64,000 nucleotides of DNA. Source: JANSYP01 sp038751255 (GTDB lineage: Bacteria > Pseudomonadota > Alphaproteobacteria > Rhodobacterales > Rhodobacteraceae). Position numbers and translations under genes: made by a program. The stretch lies in assembly GCA_038751255.1 (NCBI GenBank), contig JBCDGN010000005.1, positions 1 to 64,000 of the forward strand, written 5' to 3'. Of this stretch, positions 32,668 to 41,585 are shown piece by piece. Below the pieces are notes generated by a model. The model was not told the origin of the DNA, did not search any database, and saw nothing but the letters and a program-made list of their open reading frames with translations. How positions within the stretch are numbered: the stretch's first letter is position 1; each line of letters opens with the position of its first letter.

Positions 32668-33906
32668 TCAGCGCAGCCGCTGCAAAAGGTCCTGAGACGG
32701 CTTTCCTGTCGCCGCCAAACCATTGGCTTGCTGATAGGACGTGATGGCAGCTTCGGTCTTTTTGCCGACAACGCCGTCGGGCGTTCCGACATCATGACCT
32801 GCGCGATTGAGCCGTTCTTGCAATTCCTTGCGGTCTTCAATGGTCAACCCGTTGGCATCCGGCGGGAAACCCGATTGCAGCGGTTGGGCGCCCTTGATCC
32901 GGTCCGACAAATGCCCCACCCCAATGACGTAGCTAGTGGAATTGTTGTAGCGGGTGATCACTGTGAAATTCGGGAAGATCATAAACACCGGACCCCCCGA
33001 TTGCGGGCGAATGATAGAGGCAGGTCCATAATCCGGCACCGGTTGGCCACGCATGTCGCGCACCCCTGATGCCGCCCAGGAAGACGGGCTGCGATTGCTG
33101 CCCCGACCATAAGCCGAGAACCCCGCAGGCACCTGCACCTCGACCCCCCAAGGTTGACCTTGACGCCACCCAGAGCGTTTTAGATATGCCGCGGCCGAAG
33201 CCAACGCATCGGTCGGATCATCCGACCAGATGTCCCGCCGCCCATCGCCAGTGAAATCAACCGCATAGAGCTCAAAAGATGTGGGAATAAACTGTGTGTG
33301 CCCCATCGCACCCGCCCAACTGCCGGTCATGTTGGCGGGCTTGGTATCGCCACGCTGCAGTATTTTCAGCGCTGCGGTGAGTTGCTTTTCAAAAAAGTCG
33401 CCGCGGCGCCCATCATAGGCAAGCGTCGCGGTGGCTGAGACCACCGGAATGTCCCCGCGTCGCTCGCCATAGCGGCTCTCGAGCCCCCAAACCGCGGTAA
33501 CCACCTCCGGCTCGACCCCGTAGGCGTTCGAGATTTGTTGCAGCTTGCTGCCATGGCGCCGGAAATTCTCTTTGCCTTTGGCAACGCGTTCATCGGAAGC
33601 TGCGATCGCAAGGTAGTCCTCCAATGTGCGCGTGAACTCGACCTGCTTACGGTCACGCTCGATAACCCCGGGCAAGTAGCCCGCATCGCGAAACCCTTCC
33701 TGAAGCGTCACCGAGGACAGCCCCCGCGCTTGGGCGCGTCCCTTGTAAGACTCAACCCAGGCATCGAACCCAGCATTCGGGACAGGTGTCATACCCGGCG
33801 CTGCGGCGGCCCGTGATGTGACACCGGGTGAACCGCTACTTGTTGCGCAGCCCGCGAGTGCTGCTGCTGATAACCCTGCTGTAAAGCCCCGCCGCGTTAG
33901 CGTCAT
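32668..33906 (-). CDS. lytic murein transglycosylase (MltB-like) with PG-binding domain
   Basis: 412 residues. The signal sequence TRRGFTAGLSAAALAGC combines a twin-arginine-like start with a lipobox Cys, so it is probably a lipoprotein. The MltB-type lytic transglycosylase domain carries the catalytic Glu region AVWGLESRYGE and the GAMGHTQFIPTSF motif. A C-terminal peptidoglycan-binding_1 domain (GLTIEDRKELQERLNRAGHDVGTPDG) follows. It cleaves glycan strands to 1,6-anhydromuropeptides in the periplasm. It ends 45 bases from the convergent idi gene. Confidence 0.92.
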   Translation of the reverse strand: MTLTRRGFTAGLSAAALAGCATSSGSPGVTSRAAAAPGMTPVPNAGFDAWVESYKGRAQARGLSSVTLQEGFRDAGYLPGVIERDRKQVEFTRTLEDYLAIAASDERVAKGKENFRRHGSKLQQISNAYGVEPEVVTAVWGLESRYGERRGDIPVVSATATLAYDGRRGDFFEKQLTAALKILQRGDTKPANMTGSWAGAMGHTQFIPTSFELYAVDFTGDGRRDIWSDDPTDALASAAAYLKRSGWRQGQPWGVEVQVPAGFSAYGRGSNRSPSSWAASGVRDMRGQPVPDYGPASIIRPQSGGPVFMIFPNFTVITRYNNSTSYVIGVGHLSDRIKGAQPLQSGFPPDANGLTIEDRKELQERLNRAGHDVGTPDGVVGKKTEAAITSYQQANGLAATGKPSQDLLQRLR

Positions 33907-33964
33907 GGCTGCCTCTCCTGCTCTTATGATTTGCTCTTAGTTTAGCAGGTGAGACGTTTTCTCG

Positions 33965-33978
33965 AAACCCGCGGGTTT
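33965..33978. terminator. palindrome at the end of the GNAT gene
   Basis: AAACCC-GCGGGTTT is a perfect 14-bp palindrome overlapping the stop codon of the minus-strand GNAT gene at 33977. It may act as a short terminator for the surf1-thrC-peptidase-GNAT operon, but lacks a T-run. Confidence 0.3.
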
Positions 33979-34564
33979 AGCCTGCGTCGGTCTTTCCACG
34001 CCGATCCATCCGGAGGTTCGCGTAGAGGACATGGTTGCGCCATCGCCCATTGATCTGGAGATAGCTTTGCGCCACACCCTCATATTTGAAGCCACTTTTC
34101 TCAAGAACGCCACGCGAGGCTTCGTTCTCGGGCAAACACGCAGCCTCAAGACGGCTGAGATCCAGCGCCGTAAAGGCATAATGGGTCACCGCCTCAATCG
34201 CTTCACGCATGTAGCCTTGGCGCGCATGCGGCATCCCGATCCAATAGCCCAAGGTGGCGGCCTGTGAGGGGCCACGTCGGATGGTGTCAAGCGTCAGCGC
34301 ACCCACCAGAGCCTCTTGCTCGGCATGGATCAGAAACAGCGGCAGCGCCGTCCCAGATGCAGCCGAGCGCTGTGCCCATTGCACGCGATTGGTGAAGGCC
34401 CGGCGAGTCAAATGATCCGCCGACCAAGCCGGCTCCCAAGGCTTGAGAAACTCCGCGCTCTCTCGGCGCAGATGCACCCATTCGGCGAAATCGGAATGTA
34501 ACGGCAGCCTCAGTATCAGCCGATCCGCCACCAGCCGAAGCTTTCGCCGTCTGACCAACATCAC
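33977..34564 (-). CDS. GNAT acetyltransferase, RimJ/RimL type
   Basis: 195 residues. It opens RLILRLPLHSDFAEWVHLR and contains the acetyl-CoA loop region YWIGMPHARQGYMREAI and the late LEAACLPENEASRGVLEKSGF block. All are typical of N-terminal-protein or small-molecule acetyltransferases of the RimJ/RimL group. Its start overlaps the stop of the peptidase gene by 4 bases. The substrate is not known. Confidence 0.88.
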   Translation of the reverse strand: MMLVRRRKLRLVADRLILRLPLHSDFAEWVHLRRESAEFLKPWEPAWSADHLTRRAFTNRVQWAQRSAASGTALPLFLIHAEQEALVGALTLDTIRRGPSQAATLGYWIGMPHARQGYMREAIEAVTHYAFTALDLSRLEAACLPENEASRGVLEKSGFKYEGVAQSYLQINGRWRNHVLYANLRMDRRGKTDAG

Positions 34565-35823
34565 GCCGCGAGCCGAGCCCTCAAATCATGCAAGAGCGAC
34601 CCTGTCGCTCCTGGACCGTAAAGCGCCAATGCGGCTGGAGCACGATGTGCAAGCGCATCCGCGTGAAGATGCACATCCGAGGCGCTGACCGCATTGATCT
34701 GCGCCACAGTTTCCTCAAGCGTCGGCACCCGGTCCCAAATCGCCAAAAGCCGGGCGAGCCTCTCTGCTCGGGCGGAAGCATTCTCGAGCCCCATCAACAG
34801 CCCTGCTTTCATCTGGACGCGGGCGCGGTTCACCTCTTCCTCAGTCAAATCTTCCGCCGATTTTCGCAGTTCATCGGCCATAATACCGACCAAATCAGGC
34901 AGCTCTTCTGCACTGGTCCCGGCATAGATGGTGGTCATTCCGCTGTCTGTGTAAGCCGAAGCTTGGGAGTAGATTGAATAGCAAAGCCCTCGCTTTTCGC
35001 GCACTTCCTGAAACAGCCGAGACGACATCCCTCCGCCAAGTGCAGTGGCATAGATCTGCGCTGTGTAGATCTCGGGGCTGGCATAACCTGGGCCTTCGAA
35101 GGCAAGCGCAAGATGGACTTGCTCCAACGCTTTGTTTTCCAGTCTTTCGCCGCCCACAAACCGTGCAGGGTCTGGCGCGTTGAAACGCCGTTTTTCCAAA
35201 TGCCCAAAAAGCCGCTCGACCTCGCGCACAACCTCTGCGTGATCAACCGCGCCCGCCGCGGCCACAATGATCTGATCGGGGCCATAGCGCTCTGTCACAA
35301 AACCGAAGAGATCGTCGCGTGAGAATTTTTGCACCCGTTCGACTTCGCCCAAAATGGTGCGGCCCATGGCCTGATCCGGATAAGCGGCCTCCTGCAACCA
35401 ATCAAAAATGACATCATCGGGCGTGTCATGGGCTTGACCGATCTCTTGCAAGATCACACCACGCTCGATCTCAATCTCATTGTCCTCAAAAACAGGGTTG
35501 AGGACGATATCGGCAATCACATCGAGCGCGAGCATGACATCGTTTTCTAAGACACGCGCGTAGTAGGCCGTCATCTCGCGTGAGGTATAGGCGTTGATAT
35601 AGCCGCCCACATCTTCGATCGCCTCGGCAATCTGCAATGCCGAGCGCTTTGCGGTGCCCTTAAAGGCCATATGTTCGAGGAAGTGAGCGATGCCGTTTTG
35701 TTCGGCACGCTCATGCCGCCCGCCTGCTGTGACCCAAACTCCAACAGAGGCAGAGCGCAGGCCCGGCATGTTTTCGGTCACAATACGCAATCCGTTCGGC
35801 AGGCGGTGGAGTTCTACTGTCAC
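34561..35823 (-). CDS. M16 zinc metallopeptidase (processing-peptidase-like)
   Basis: 420 residues in two homologous M16 halves. The inverted zinc motif H47-F-L-E50-H51 is in HFLEHMAFKGT, with the downstream Glu in the EIERGVILQE helix. It is close to the mitochondrial processing peptidase beta subunit and alphaproteobacterial relatives of that group. It has no signal peptide, so a cytoplasmic role is likely. It is tightly coupled to thrC (4-base overlap) and to the GNAT gene. Confidence 0.93.
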   Translation of the reverse strand: MTVELHRLPNGLRIVTENMPGLRSASVGVWVTAGGRHERAEQNGIAHFLEHMAFKGTAKRSALQIAEAIEDVGGYINAYTSREMTAYYARVLENDVMLALDVIADIVLNPVFEDNEIEIERGVILQEIGQAHDTPDDVIFDWLQEAAYPDQAMGRTILGEVERVQKFSRDDLFGFVTERYGPDQIIVAAAGAVDHAEVVREVERLFGHLEKRRFNAPDPARFVGGERLENKALEQVHLALAFEGPGYASPEIYTAQIYATALGGGMSSRLFQEVREKRGLCYSIYSQASAYTDSGMTTIYAGTSAEELPDLVGIMADELRKSAEDLTEEEVNRARVQMKAGLLMGLENASARAERLARLLAIWDRVPTLEETVAQINAVSASDVHLHADALAHRAPAALALYGPGATGSLLHDLRARLAA

Positions 35824-37211
35824 GCGGGGATGCTTTCCTCAATTGCCGCTTCAATCTCTGGTAGCGCATTTGGCACTTCGCGCAACCGTTCTGACCGGTC
35901 ATAAAGGTCGGCCATCCTCTTGGGAAGAGGCGGTCTTATACCAATAGCCGCCTCAACCGCATTCGGAAATTTTGCCGGGTGTGCGGTCGCCAATGTCACC
36001 ATCGGCACCCGTGGATCGGCGGTTTCTTGCGCGACCTTGACCCCCACTGCGCTATGGGGGCAGAGAATTTCGCCTGTGGTCGCGTAGATCCGTTGGATCG
36101 TGGATGTGGTTTCGGCCTCAGACGCACGTCCGGACGAAAACTCCTCTCGCAGCCGTTCCAAAGCCCCTTGCGAAATGGTAAAGCCGCCTTCGGACTTCAA
36201 CGCCTCCATCTGCTGGGCAACTGCGGCCCCGTCAGTGTCGTAAAGATCGAAGAGCAAACGTTCGAAATTCGACGAGACTTGGATGTCCATGGACGGGCTG
36301 ATCGAGGGCTGCACCGTTTCCTTGCGATGCGCGCCAGAGACCAAAGTCCGGTGCAGGATGTCGTTTTGGTTGGTCGCAATCACCAAATCCGCAATTGGCA
36401 GTCCCATTTTACGCGCCACATGGCCTGCGAAAATGTCACCAAAATTGCCAGTCGGCACGCAAAAGCTCACCGTTCGGTGCGGAGCCCCAAGCGCCGTGGC
36501 AGCGGTGAAATAATAGACTACCTGCGCCAAAACCCGTGCCCAATTGATGGAGTTCACACCCGCAAGCTTCACCCGGTCGCGGAACGCAAAATCGTTGAAC
36601 ATGTCTTTGACGGCGGATTGGCAATCATCGAAATCACCGTGCAGTGCTAAGGCATGGACATTTGGCTCAACCGGGGTGGTCATCTGGCGCCGTTGCACCT
36701 CGGACACCCGCCCAAGCGGGAAGACTATGAAGACATCAACGGCATCGAGGCCGCGAAACGCCTCAATTGCGGCAGAGCCTGTATCGCCGGAGGTTGCGCC
36801 CACGATGGTCACCCGCTCGCCTCTGCGCTTCAGAGCCTCTTGGAAGAGCTGACCAATCAACTGCATGGCGAAGTCTTTGAAGGCCAGTGTGGGCCCGTGG
36901 AACAGCTCCAACAGAAACTGGTTTGCTTCAATCTGCTTTATCGGTGCCAAAGCAGCATGGCCGAACCCGTCATAGGCCTTTTCAATGATCTCGCGAAACT
37001 CGTGATCGGTGAAGGCTTCGCCGATGAACGGGCGCATGATCTTATACGCGACGTCCTGATATGAGCGCCCGGCAAGCTCCGCGATTTCGCTATAGCTCAG
37101 TCGAGGGATGCTTTGGGGCACATAAAGCCCTCCATCCCGGGCGAGGCCGGTCAGCATGGTCTCTTCAAAGCTCAAAACCGGCGCAGTGCCTCGGGTCGAG
37201 ATATAGTGCAT
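35820..37211 (-). CDS. thrC: threonine synthase
   Basis: 463 residues, a PLP enzyme converting O-phosphohomoserine to threonine. It shows the N-terminal MHYISTRG, the PLP lysine in GPTLAFKDFAMQ, and the phosphate-binding VGATSGDTGSAAIEAF. The long form without an N-terminal SAM domain is the usual proteobacterial type. It starts one base after the stop of surf1 and overlaps the M16 gene. Confidence 0.97.
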   Translation of the reverse strand: MHYISTRGTAPVLSFEETMLTGLARDGGLYVPQSIPRLSYSEIAELAGRSYQDVAYKIMRPFIGEAFTDHEFREIIEKAYDGFGHAALAPIKQIEANQFLLELFHGPTLAFKDFAMQLIGQLFQEALKRRGERVTIVGATSGDTGSAAIEAFRGLDAVDVFIVFPLGRVSEVQRRQMTTPVEPNVHALALHGDFDDCQSAVKDMFNDFAFRDRVKLAGVNSINWARVLAQVVYYFTAATALGAPHRTVSFCVPTGNFGDIFAGHVARKMGLPIADLVIATNQNDILHRTLVSGAHRKETVQPSISPSMDIQVSSNFERLLFDLYDTDGAAVAQQMEALKSEGGFTISQGALERLREEFSSGRASEAETTSTIQRIYATTGEILCPHSAVGVKVAQETADPRVPMVTLATAHPAKFPNAVEAAIGIRPPLPKRMADLYDRSERLREVPNALPEIEAAIEESIPA

Positions 37212-37212
37212 G

Positions 37213-37908
37213 TCAGCTTTCTTTGAGGTTTGCGGGTGGCTCGCGCAGGCGGCTGCGCAGGAACGCCGCTGTCATGACAACCCAAACAGCGGCGAGGCCA
37301 AACCAGGTCACCGCATACTGAAGGTGATCATTGGGGATGCCGCTACTGTCCACCGGATGTGGGAAGATCGGTGTTTGATCGACGCTTGTGGCCCGGGCAA
37401 CCACCAAGACTGGATCGGCCTCAAGCGCCGCGGCGAGGCTGGGAATGTCTCGGGCAAACCAGAGTCGACCTGCAATGTCGGGATCGGGCGTGAATCTATC
37501 AAGCTCATCCGGCCAATGAAGGTTCCCTTCCACAGCCATGCTGACGGGGGGGCGCGGGGTCGCTTTTTCAGACGCTCGTAGAAACCCACGATCCAACAGG
37601 ATGGTGCGGCCGTCAGCGAGCGTGAAAGGCGCGATCACGCGAAAACCAGCACCAATGCGTTTGAGACTCGACTGCACCAAAATGTCTTCTTTGCCAGTGC
37701 TACCAGAAACCCGCACGGGCAAGTATCGATCGTCATTGGGATCTACAACGGTGGGCAGCGCTGAGGGCGCAGCGCTAATGCGAGCGTCGATTTCTGAAAG
37801 AACGGTTTCTTTCCAGGCAAGCCGCTGCATCTGCCACACACCGAGCCACACCAGAACAGCGGTCCCGGCGACGCCGAATAGCAATGGCAGCAGAAGGCGC
37901 AGCACCAT
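37213..37908 (-). CDS. surf1: SURF1 family cytochrome oxidase assembly protein
   Basis: 231 residues. It has two membrane helices near the ends (LRLLLPLLFGVAGTAVLVWLGVWQMQRLAWKE and AVTWFGLAAVWVVMTAAFLRSR), a periplasmic domain between them, and the conserved RGFLR region. SURF1 helps insert heme a into subunit I of aa3 oxidase. The ATG at 37908 is chosen because the longer start at 37968 would lie inside the strong terminator at 37967-37992. It heads the operon surf1-thrC-M16-GNAT and directly follows the cta operon. Confidence 0.92.
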   Translation of the reverse strand: MVLRLLLPLLFGVAGTAVLVWLGVWQMQRLAWKETVLSEIDARISAAPSALPTVVDPNDDRYLPVRVSGSTGKEDILVQSSLKRIGAGFRVIAPFTLADGRTILLDRGFLRASEKATPRPPVSMAVEGNLHWPDELDRFTPDPDIAGRLWFARDIPSLAAALEADPVLVVARATSVDQTPIFPHPVDSSGIPNDHLQYAVTWFGLAAVWVVMTAAFLRSRLREPPANLKES

Positions 37909-37966
37909 CTGAAGACGATCCCTTCTCTCGTTGGGCGGAGCTTTACGGGGCTCTAACACAAAAGAC

Positions 37967-37992
37967 AAACGCTCGCCCTTGGGCGAGCGTTT
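37967..37992 (-). terminator. strong terminator after ctaE
   Basis: AAACGCTCGCCC and GGGCGAGCGTTT form a perfect 12-bp stem with a two-base loop, 21 bases after the ctaE stop. On the minus strand the right arm ends in GTTT. It ends the cta operon and separates it from surf1. Confidence 0.85.
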
Positions 37993-38013
37993 ATGGTCGT
38001 CTAAAAAGGAGTG

Positions 38014-38814
38014 TTAGCCGCCCCAGATATAGACCGCGGCGAAGAGGAACAGCCAAACCACATCGACAAAGTGCCAGTACCACGCAGCGGCTTCGAAACC
38101 GATATGCTGTTCTGGTGTGAAATGTCCTTTGAGGATGCGGAACAAGCAGACTGTCAAGAAGATCGTGCCGATGATCACATGCGCCCCATGGAACCCGGTC
38201 GCCATGAAGAAGTTCGCGCCATAGATATTGCCGGCAAAACCAAAGGCTGCGTGGGTGTATTCGTAGACCTGGAAGACGGTGAAAAGCACGCCGAGTGCGA
38301 TGGCCAGGATCAAACCATTGCGCACATCGGTCCGATTGTCTTCATGAACTAAGGCGTGGTGGGCCCAGGTCGCCGCGCATCCCGAGCAGAGCAAAATCAG
38401 CGTATTGATCAGCGGCAGATGCCACGGGTCGAACGTTTCGATCCCGGCAGGCGGCCAAACACCATCCACCAGGGGACTTTCGGGGCCCATCGGGTACATG
38501 GCGTGTTTGAAAAACGACCAAAACCAGGCCGCAAAAAACATCACCTCTGACATGATGAAAAGGATGAAACCGTAGCGCAACCCGATGGTCACGACCGGGG
38601 TATGATCACCAGCGTGGTTTTCAGAGATCGTATCCGACCACCACCCGAACATCACGTAGAGAACGGCGATCAGACCTGCACCGAAGAGCCAGGGACCATT
38701 GCCATGCATCCACAAGGTGGCACCGAGCAACATGAAGAACGCCCCAAGCGCCCCGATGAACGGCCAGATCGACGGGTTCAGGATGTGATAGTCGTGATTT
38801 TTCTCATGAGCCAT
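38014..38814 (-). CDS. ctaE: cytochrome c oxidase subunit III
   Basis: 266 residues with seven predicted membrane helices. Family landmarks are HDYHILNPSIWPFIGALGAF at the start, MSEVMFFAAWFWSFF and the C-terminal YWHFVDVVWLFLF. Subunit III stabilises the aa3 oxidase and binds lipid near the proton-entry path. It is the last gene of the cta cluster and is followed by a strong terminator. Confidence 0.97.
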   Translation of the reverse strand: MAHEKNHDYHILNPSIWPFIGALGAFFMLLGATLWMHGNGPWLFGAGLIAVLYVMFGWWSDTISENHAGDHTPVVTIGLRYGFILFIMSEVMFFAAWFWSFFKHAMYPMGPESPLVDGVWPPAGIETFDPWHLPLINTLILLCSGCAATWAHHALVHEDNRTDVRNGLILAIALGVLFTVFQVYEYTHAAFGFAGNIYGANFFMATGFHGAHVIIGTIFLTVCLFRILKGHFTPEQHIGFEAAAWYWHFVDVVWLFLFAAVYIWGG

Positions 38815-38836
38815 ATGCGATCCTCCGGGGCCCCGT

Positions 38837-39415
38837 TCATTTCACCGAGGCGGAAGTGGGTTGGTCGAGCGCCGCATGCTCCTCTGGCAGGTCGGTCTCG
38901 TAGAAAGTGTATGACAGCGTGATCGTGTGGACATACTTTGCATCGCGGTCATTCACGATGTCAGGGTCGACATAGAAGGTCACCGGCATTTGGACGCGTT
39001 CACCGGGTTCAAGCACCTGCATCTCAAAACAGAAGCAGTCGATCTTTGAGAAAAACCCGCCAGCCTCAAAAGGCGCGACGTTGTAGCTGGCGGTGCCAGC
39101 AACCGGGCGGTCTGTGGGGTTGTAAGCCTCATAGAAGGCCAACCCCATTTCTCCGATCTTCATTTCCATTTCGCGCACGGCCGGGGTGAATTCCCATGGC
39201 ATGTCGCGTTCTTTCGAGGCGTCAAATCGGATCGTGACGGTCTCATCCAGGATGGTGTCCGACCATTCGCTCGCCACCCCTGTGGCACCGCCATATCCGG
39301 TCACCCGGCAGAACCAATCGTAGAGCGGCACCGAGGCCCACGCGAGGGCGCCCATCACCAGCACCAAACCAACGGTTTGCGCCACAGTGCGTGTTTTGCC
39401 GGTCAGAGCCATCAC
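38837..39415 (-). CDS. ctaG: cytochrome c oxidase assembly protein CtaG/Cox11
   Basis: 192 residues: one N-terminal membrane helix (VAQTVGLVLVMGALAWASVPLYDWFC) and a periplasmic immunoglobulin-like domain with the copper-binding CFCFE motif. It delivers copper to the CuB site of subunit I. Its start overlaps the small membrane protein gene by 4 bases and ctaE follows after 21 bases. Confidence 0.95.
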   Translation of the reverse strand: MMALTGKTRTVAQTVGLVLVMGALAWASVPLYDWFCRVTGYGGATGVASEWSDTILDETVTIRFDASKERDMPWEFTPAVREMEMKIGEMGLAFYEAYNPTDRPVAGTASYNVAPFEAGGFFSKIDCFCFEMQVLEPGERVQMPVTFYVDPDIVNDRDAKYVHTITLSYTFYETDLPEEHAALDQPTSASVK

Positions 39416-39600
39416 TGCTCCTCAATCAGCGCAGGACGCGCCACATGGTCGAAGGCTTCCATATTCGCGCCGGTGGTGACTTTGGCGAGGGTCAGCCCGA
39501 AGACCACCCCAACAACTCCGAGCAGTACGACCGCTAGACCCAAATTGTGGCTCCAGCGGCGCGTGTGGATCTCATGCGTTGTTCGATCAAAGTTCGCCAT
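39412..39600 (-). CDS. small single-helix protein of the cta operon
   Basis: 62 residues: a polar N-terminus (MANFDRTTHEIHTRRWSHN), one membrane helix (LGLAVVLLGVVGVVFGLTLAKV) and a short tail. Similar short ORFs lie between ctaB and ctaG in related genomes and are sometimes called oxidase assembly or CoxF-like proteins. The ATG at 39600 shares a base with the ctaB stop (TGATG), and the stop overlaps ctaG by 4 bases, so it is translated with the assembly factors. Its exact role is unknown. Confidence 0.82.
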   Translation of the reverse strand: MANFDRTTHEIHTRRWSHNLGLAVVLLGVVGVVFGLTLAKVTTGANMEAFDHVARPALIEEQ

Positions 39601-40532
39601 CACATTATCCCGTAGCCGAGGCGCGCCAAAACTCCGTCGGCCAAGAGCGCACCAAAGTGGAGGAACAGATACCAAAGAGATAGTCGGAAAAACTGACGCT
39701 CGACCAGGTGACGATCGGCCTCACAAGCTGCATCGTCACGCCGCCAAATGCGCCACGCCCCGTGGAGGAAACGCGCGTTCAAAACCAGCGCCGTCACGAT
39801 GTAAACCGGGCCCGCTATCGGTGTAGCGATCAGCGCCAGGGCAACAGGGACCAAAAGCAGCGTGTAGATAAAGATATGCCGACGCGTCACATCCCGGCCA
39901 TGGGTCACTGTCAACATGGGGACGCCAGCGTCGGCATAGTCCGACTTCATAAAGAGCGCGAGCGCCCAGAAATGGGGCGGCGTCCACATGAAGATCAGCC
40001 CGAACATCAGCAGGCTTTCGATGGAAACACCACCGGTGGCAACCGCCCAGCCGATCATCGGAGGAAATGCTCCCGCTGCCCCGCCAATGACGATGTTCTG
40101 CGGCGTCCAGCGTTTTAGCCACATGGTGTAGACGACAATGTAGAAGAAGATTGTGAAGGCCAGCAGCCCCGCCGCTACGGCGTTGGACGCGAGCCAGAGC
40201 ATCACAATCGCGAAACCGGAAAGTACAAGTCCCAAAGCCAGCGCATCGCCAGGAGAGACGCGTCCGGCGGGCACAGGACGCTTGCGGGTGCGCTTCATAA
40301 CCGCATCGATATCAGCGTCGTACCACATGTTCAGCGCACCAGAGGCACCACCACCAACAGCAATAAATAGGATCGAGGCAAACCCGATCATCGGATGCAC
40401 AGGCATGGGGGCAACGAGCAGTCCGACGAAAGCCGTGAACACCACCAGGCTCATCACACGCGGTTTTAACAACGTGATATAGTCACCAAACTGAGGTTCA
40501 GATGTACGTTCGTAGAGGCTTGCGTCGGTCAT
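39600..40532 (-). CDS. ctaB: protoheme IX farnesyltransferase (heme O synthase)
   Basis: 310 residues of the UbiA prenyltransferase fold with about nine membrane helices. The Asp-rich prenyl-diphosphate motif is NMWYDADIDAVMKRTRKRP, and KRWTPQNIVIGGAAGAFPP follows. It adds a farnesyl group to heme b to give heme O, the precursor of heme a. It lies between ctaC and the small ORF in the usual order. Confidence 0.96.
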   Translation of the reverse strand: MTDASLYERTSEPQFGDYITLLKPRVMSLVVFTAFVGLLVAPMPVHPMIGFASILFIAVGGGASGALNMWYDADIDAVMKRTRKRPVPAGRVSPGDALALGLVLSGFAIVMLWLASNAVAAGLLAFTIFFYIVVYTMWLKRWTPQNIVIGGAAGAFPPMIGWAVATGGVSIESLLMFGLIFMWTPPHFWALALFMKSDYADAGVPMLTVTHGRDVTRRHIFIYTLLLVPVALALIATPIAGPVYIVTALVLNARFLHGAWRIWRRDDAACEADRHLVERQFFRLSLWYLFLHFGALLADGVLARLGYGIM

Positions 40533-40559
40533 CGTCAGCTTGCGTTCTCAGATGCGGTC

Positions 40560-41417
40560 TTAGCGTGAGGCCAGATCAAGCTGAGCGGGTGTGCTAGCGT
40601 ATTCTTCGCGGGCGCCCTCCAACCAGGTGGCATAGGCGTCTTCACTGACCACTTTCACGGTGATCGGCATATAGGCATGGTCTTTGCCACACAGCTCAGA
40701 ACATTGCCCGAAATAGACACCTTCTTTTTCTGCATTAAACCAAAGCTGCGCGATCCGGCCTGGAACGGCGTCCTGTTTCACACCAAATGCAGGCACGGTC
40801 CAAGAATGGATCACATCGCCGCCGGTGACCAGCATCACGATGGTCTTGCCCACGGGCACCACAACAGCCGTATCGGTCGCCAGCAGGTACTCGTCCTCGG
40901 CATAACCAAACTCTGCGAGCTCTTCTTTTGCGAGCATCAGGCTGTCGAAAGAAAAGCCCTCGTCGGGATACTCATAGCCCCAATACCACTGGTATCCTGT
41001 GACCTTGATGGTGATATCGGGCACGGGAATTTCCTGCTGTTTGAAGAGCACTGGCAGCGAAAACGCCCCGATCAGCACAAGGATTAGGATGGGCACGATG
41101 GTCCAGGCGATTTCCAAAGGAGAGTTATGGGTGAAGCTCGCAGGGTTTGGATTGGCCTTTTCGTTGTATTTGAAGATCACAACGGCCAAGAGCCCAACGA
41201 CGAAAATACAAATCAGGGTAATGATGACCAGCACGAAGCCATCCAGCCATTGGATATCGCTCGCCAGTTCGGTTGCGGCTGGTTGGAAACCGACGCCGCC
41301 GGGAACCGGTTTCCCGATGACCTCAAGGTCCCCGAGAGCGTCTTGTGCTGAAGCGAGGGAGGCAGTCATGCTGGCGATCGCAGCGATAAGCGGCAAGGTT
41401 AGTCGCATTGCGGGCAT
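40560..41417 (-). CDS. ctaC: cytochrome c oxidase subunit II
   Basis: 285 residues. A signal peptide is followed by two membrane helices (ending near residue 115) and a periplasmic cupredoxin domain. The CuA ligands are visible in HSWTVPAFG and FGQCSELCGKDHAYMP. It takes electrons from cytochrome c into the aa3 oxidase. It is the first gene of the cta operon; the catalytic subunit ctaD is not in the window. It is divergent from tldD. Confidence 0.97.
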   Translation of the reverse strand: MPAMRLTLPLIAAIASMTASLASAQDALGDLEVIGKPVPGGVGFQPAATELASDIQWLDGFVLVIITLICIFVVGLLAVVIFKYNEKANPNPASFTHNSPLEIAWTIVPILILVLIGAFSLPVLFKQQEIPVPDITIKVTGYQWYWGYEYPDEGFSFDSLMLAKEELAEFGYAEDEYLLATDTAVVVPVGKTIVMLVTGGDVIHSWTVPAFGVKQDAVPGRIAQLWFNAEKEGVYFGQCSELCGKDHAYMPITVKVVSEDAYATWLEGAREEYASTPAQLDLASR

Positions 41418-41585
41418 CCTGTCTGTTCAAGCGGTTGGTGTCGACGCTCTCCTGCCACGGCAGTATGAACGTCGCGTTGTGTTGGATTAGTCGAGAACCA
41501 TATTAGATTGGCAGCCCCAAGAAGGCTTCTGCGTCATCCCGACGCGCATCCAAAACCTAGAACTCCTAAAAGGATACTAACCGCC

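Noticed and set aside
37909..37968. Longer N-terminus for SURF1 starting at 37968
   Set aside because: The start codon would lie in the 12-bp-stem terminator that ends the cta operon.
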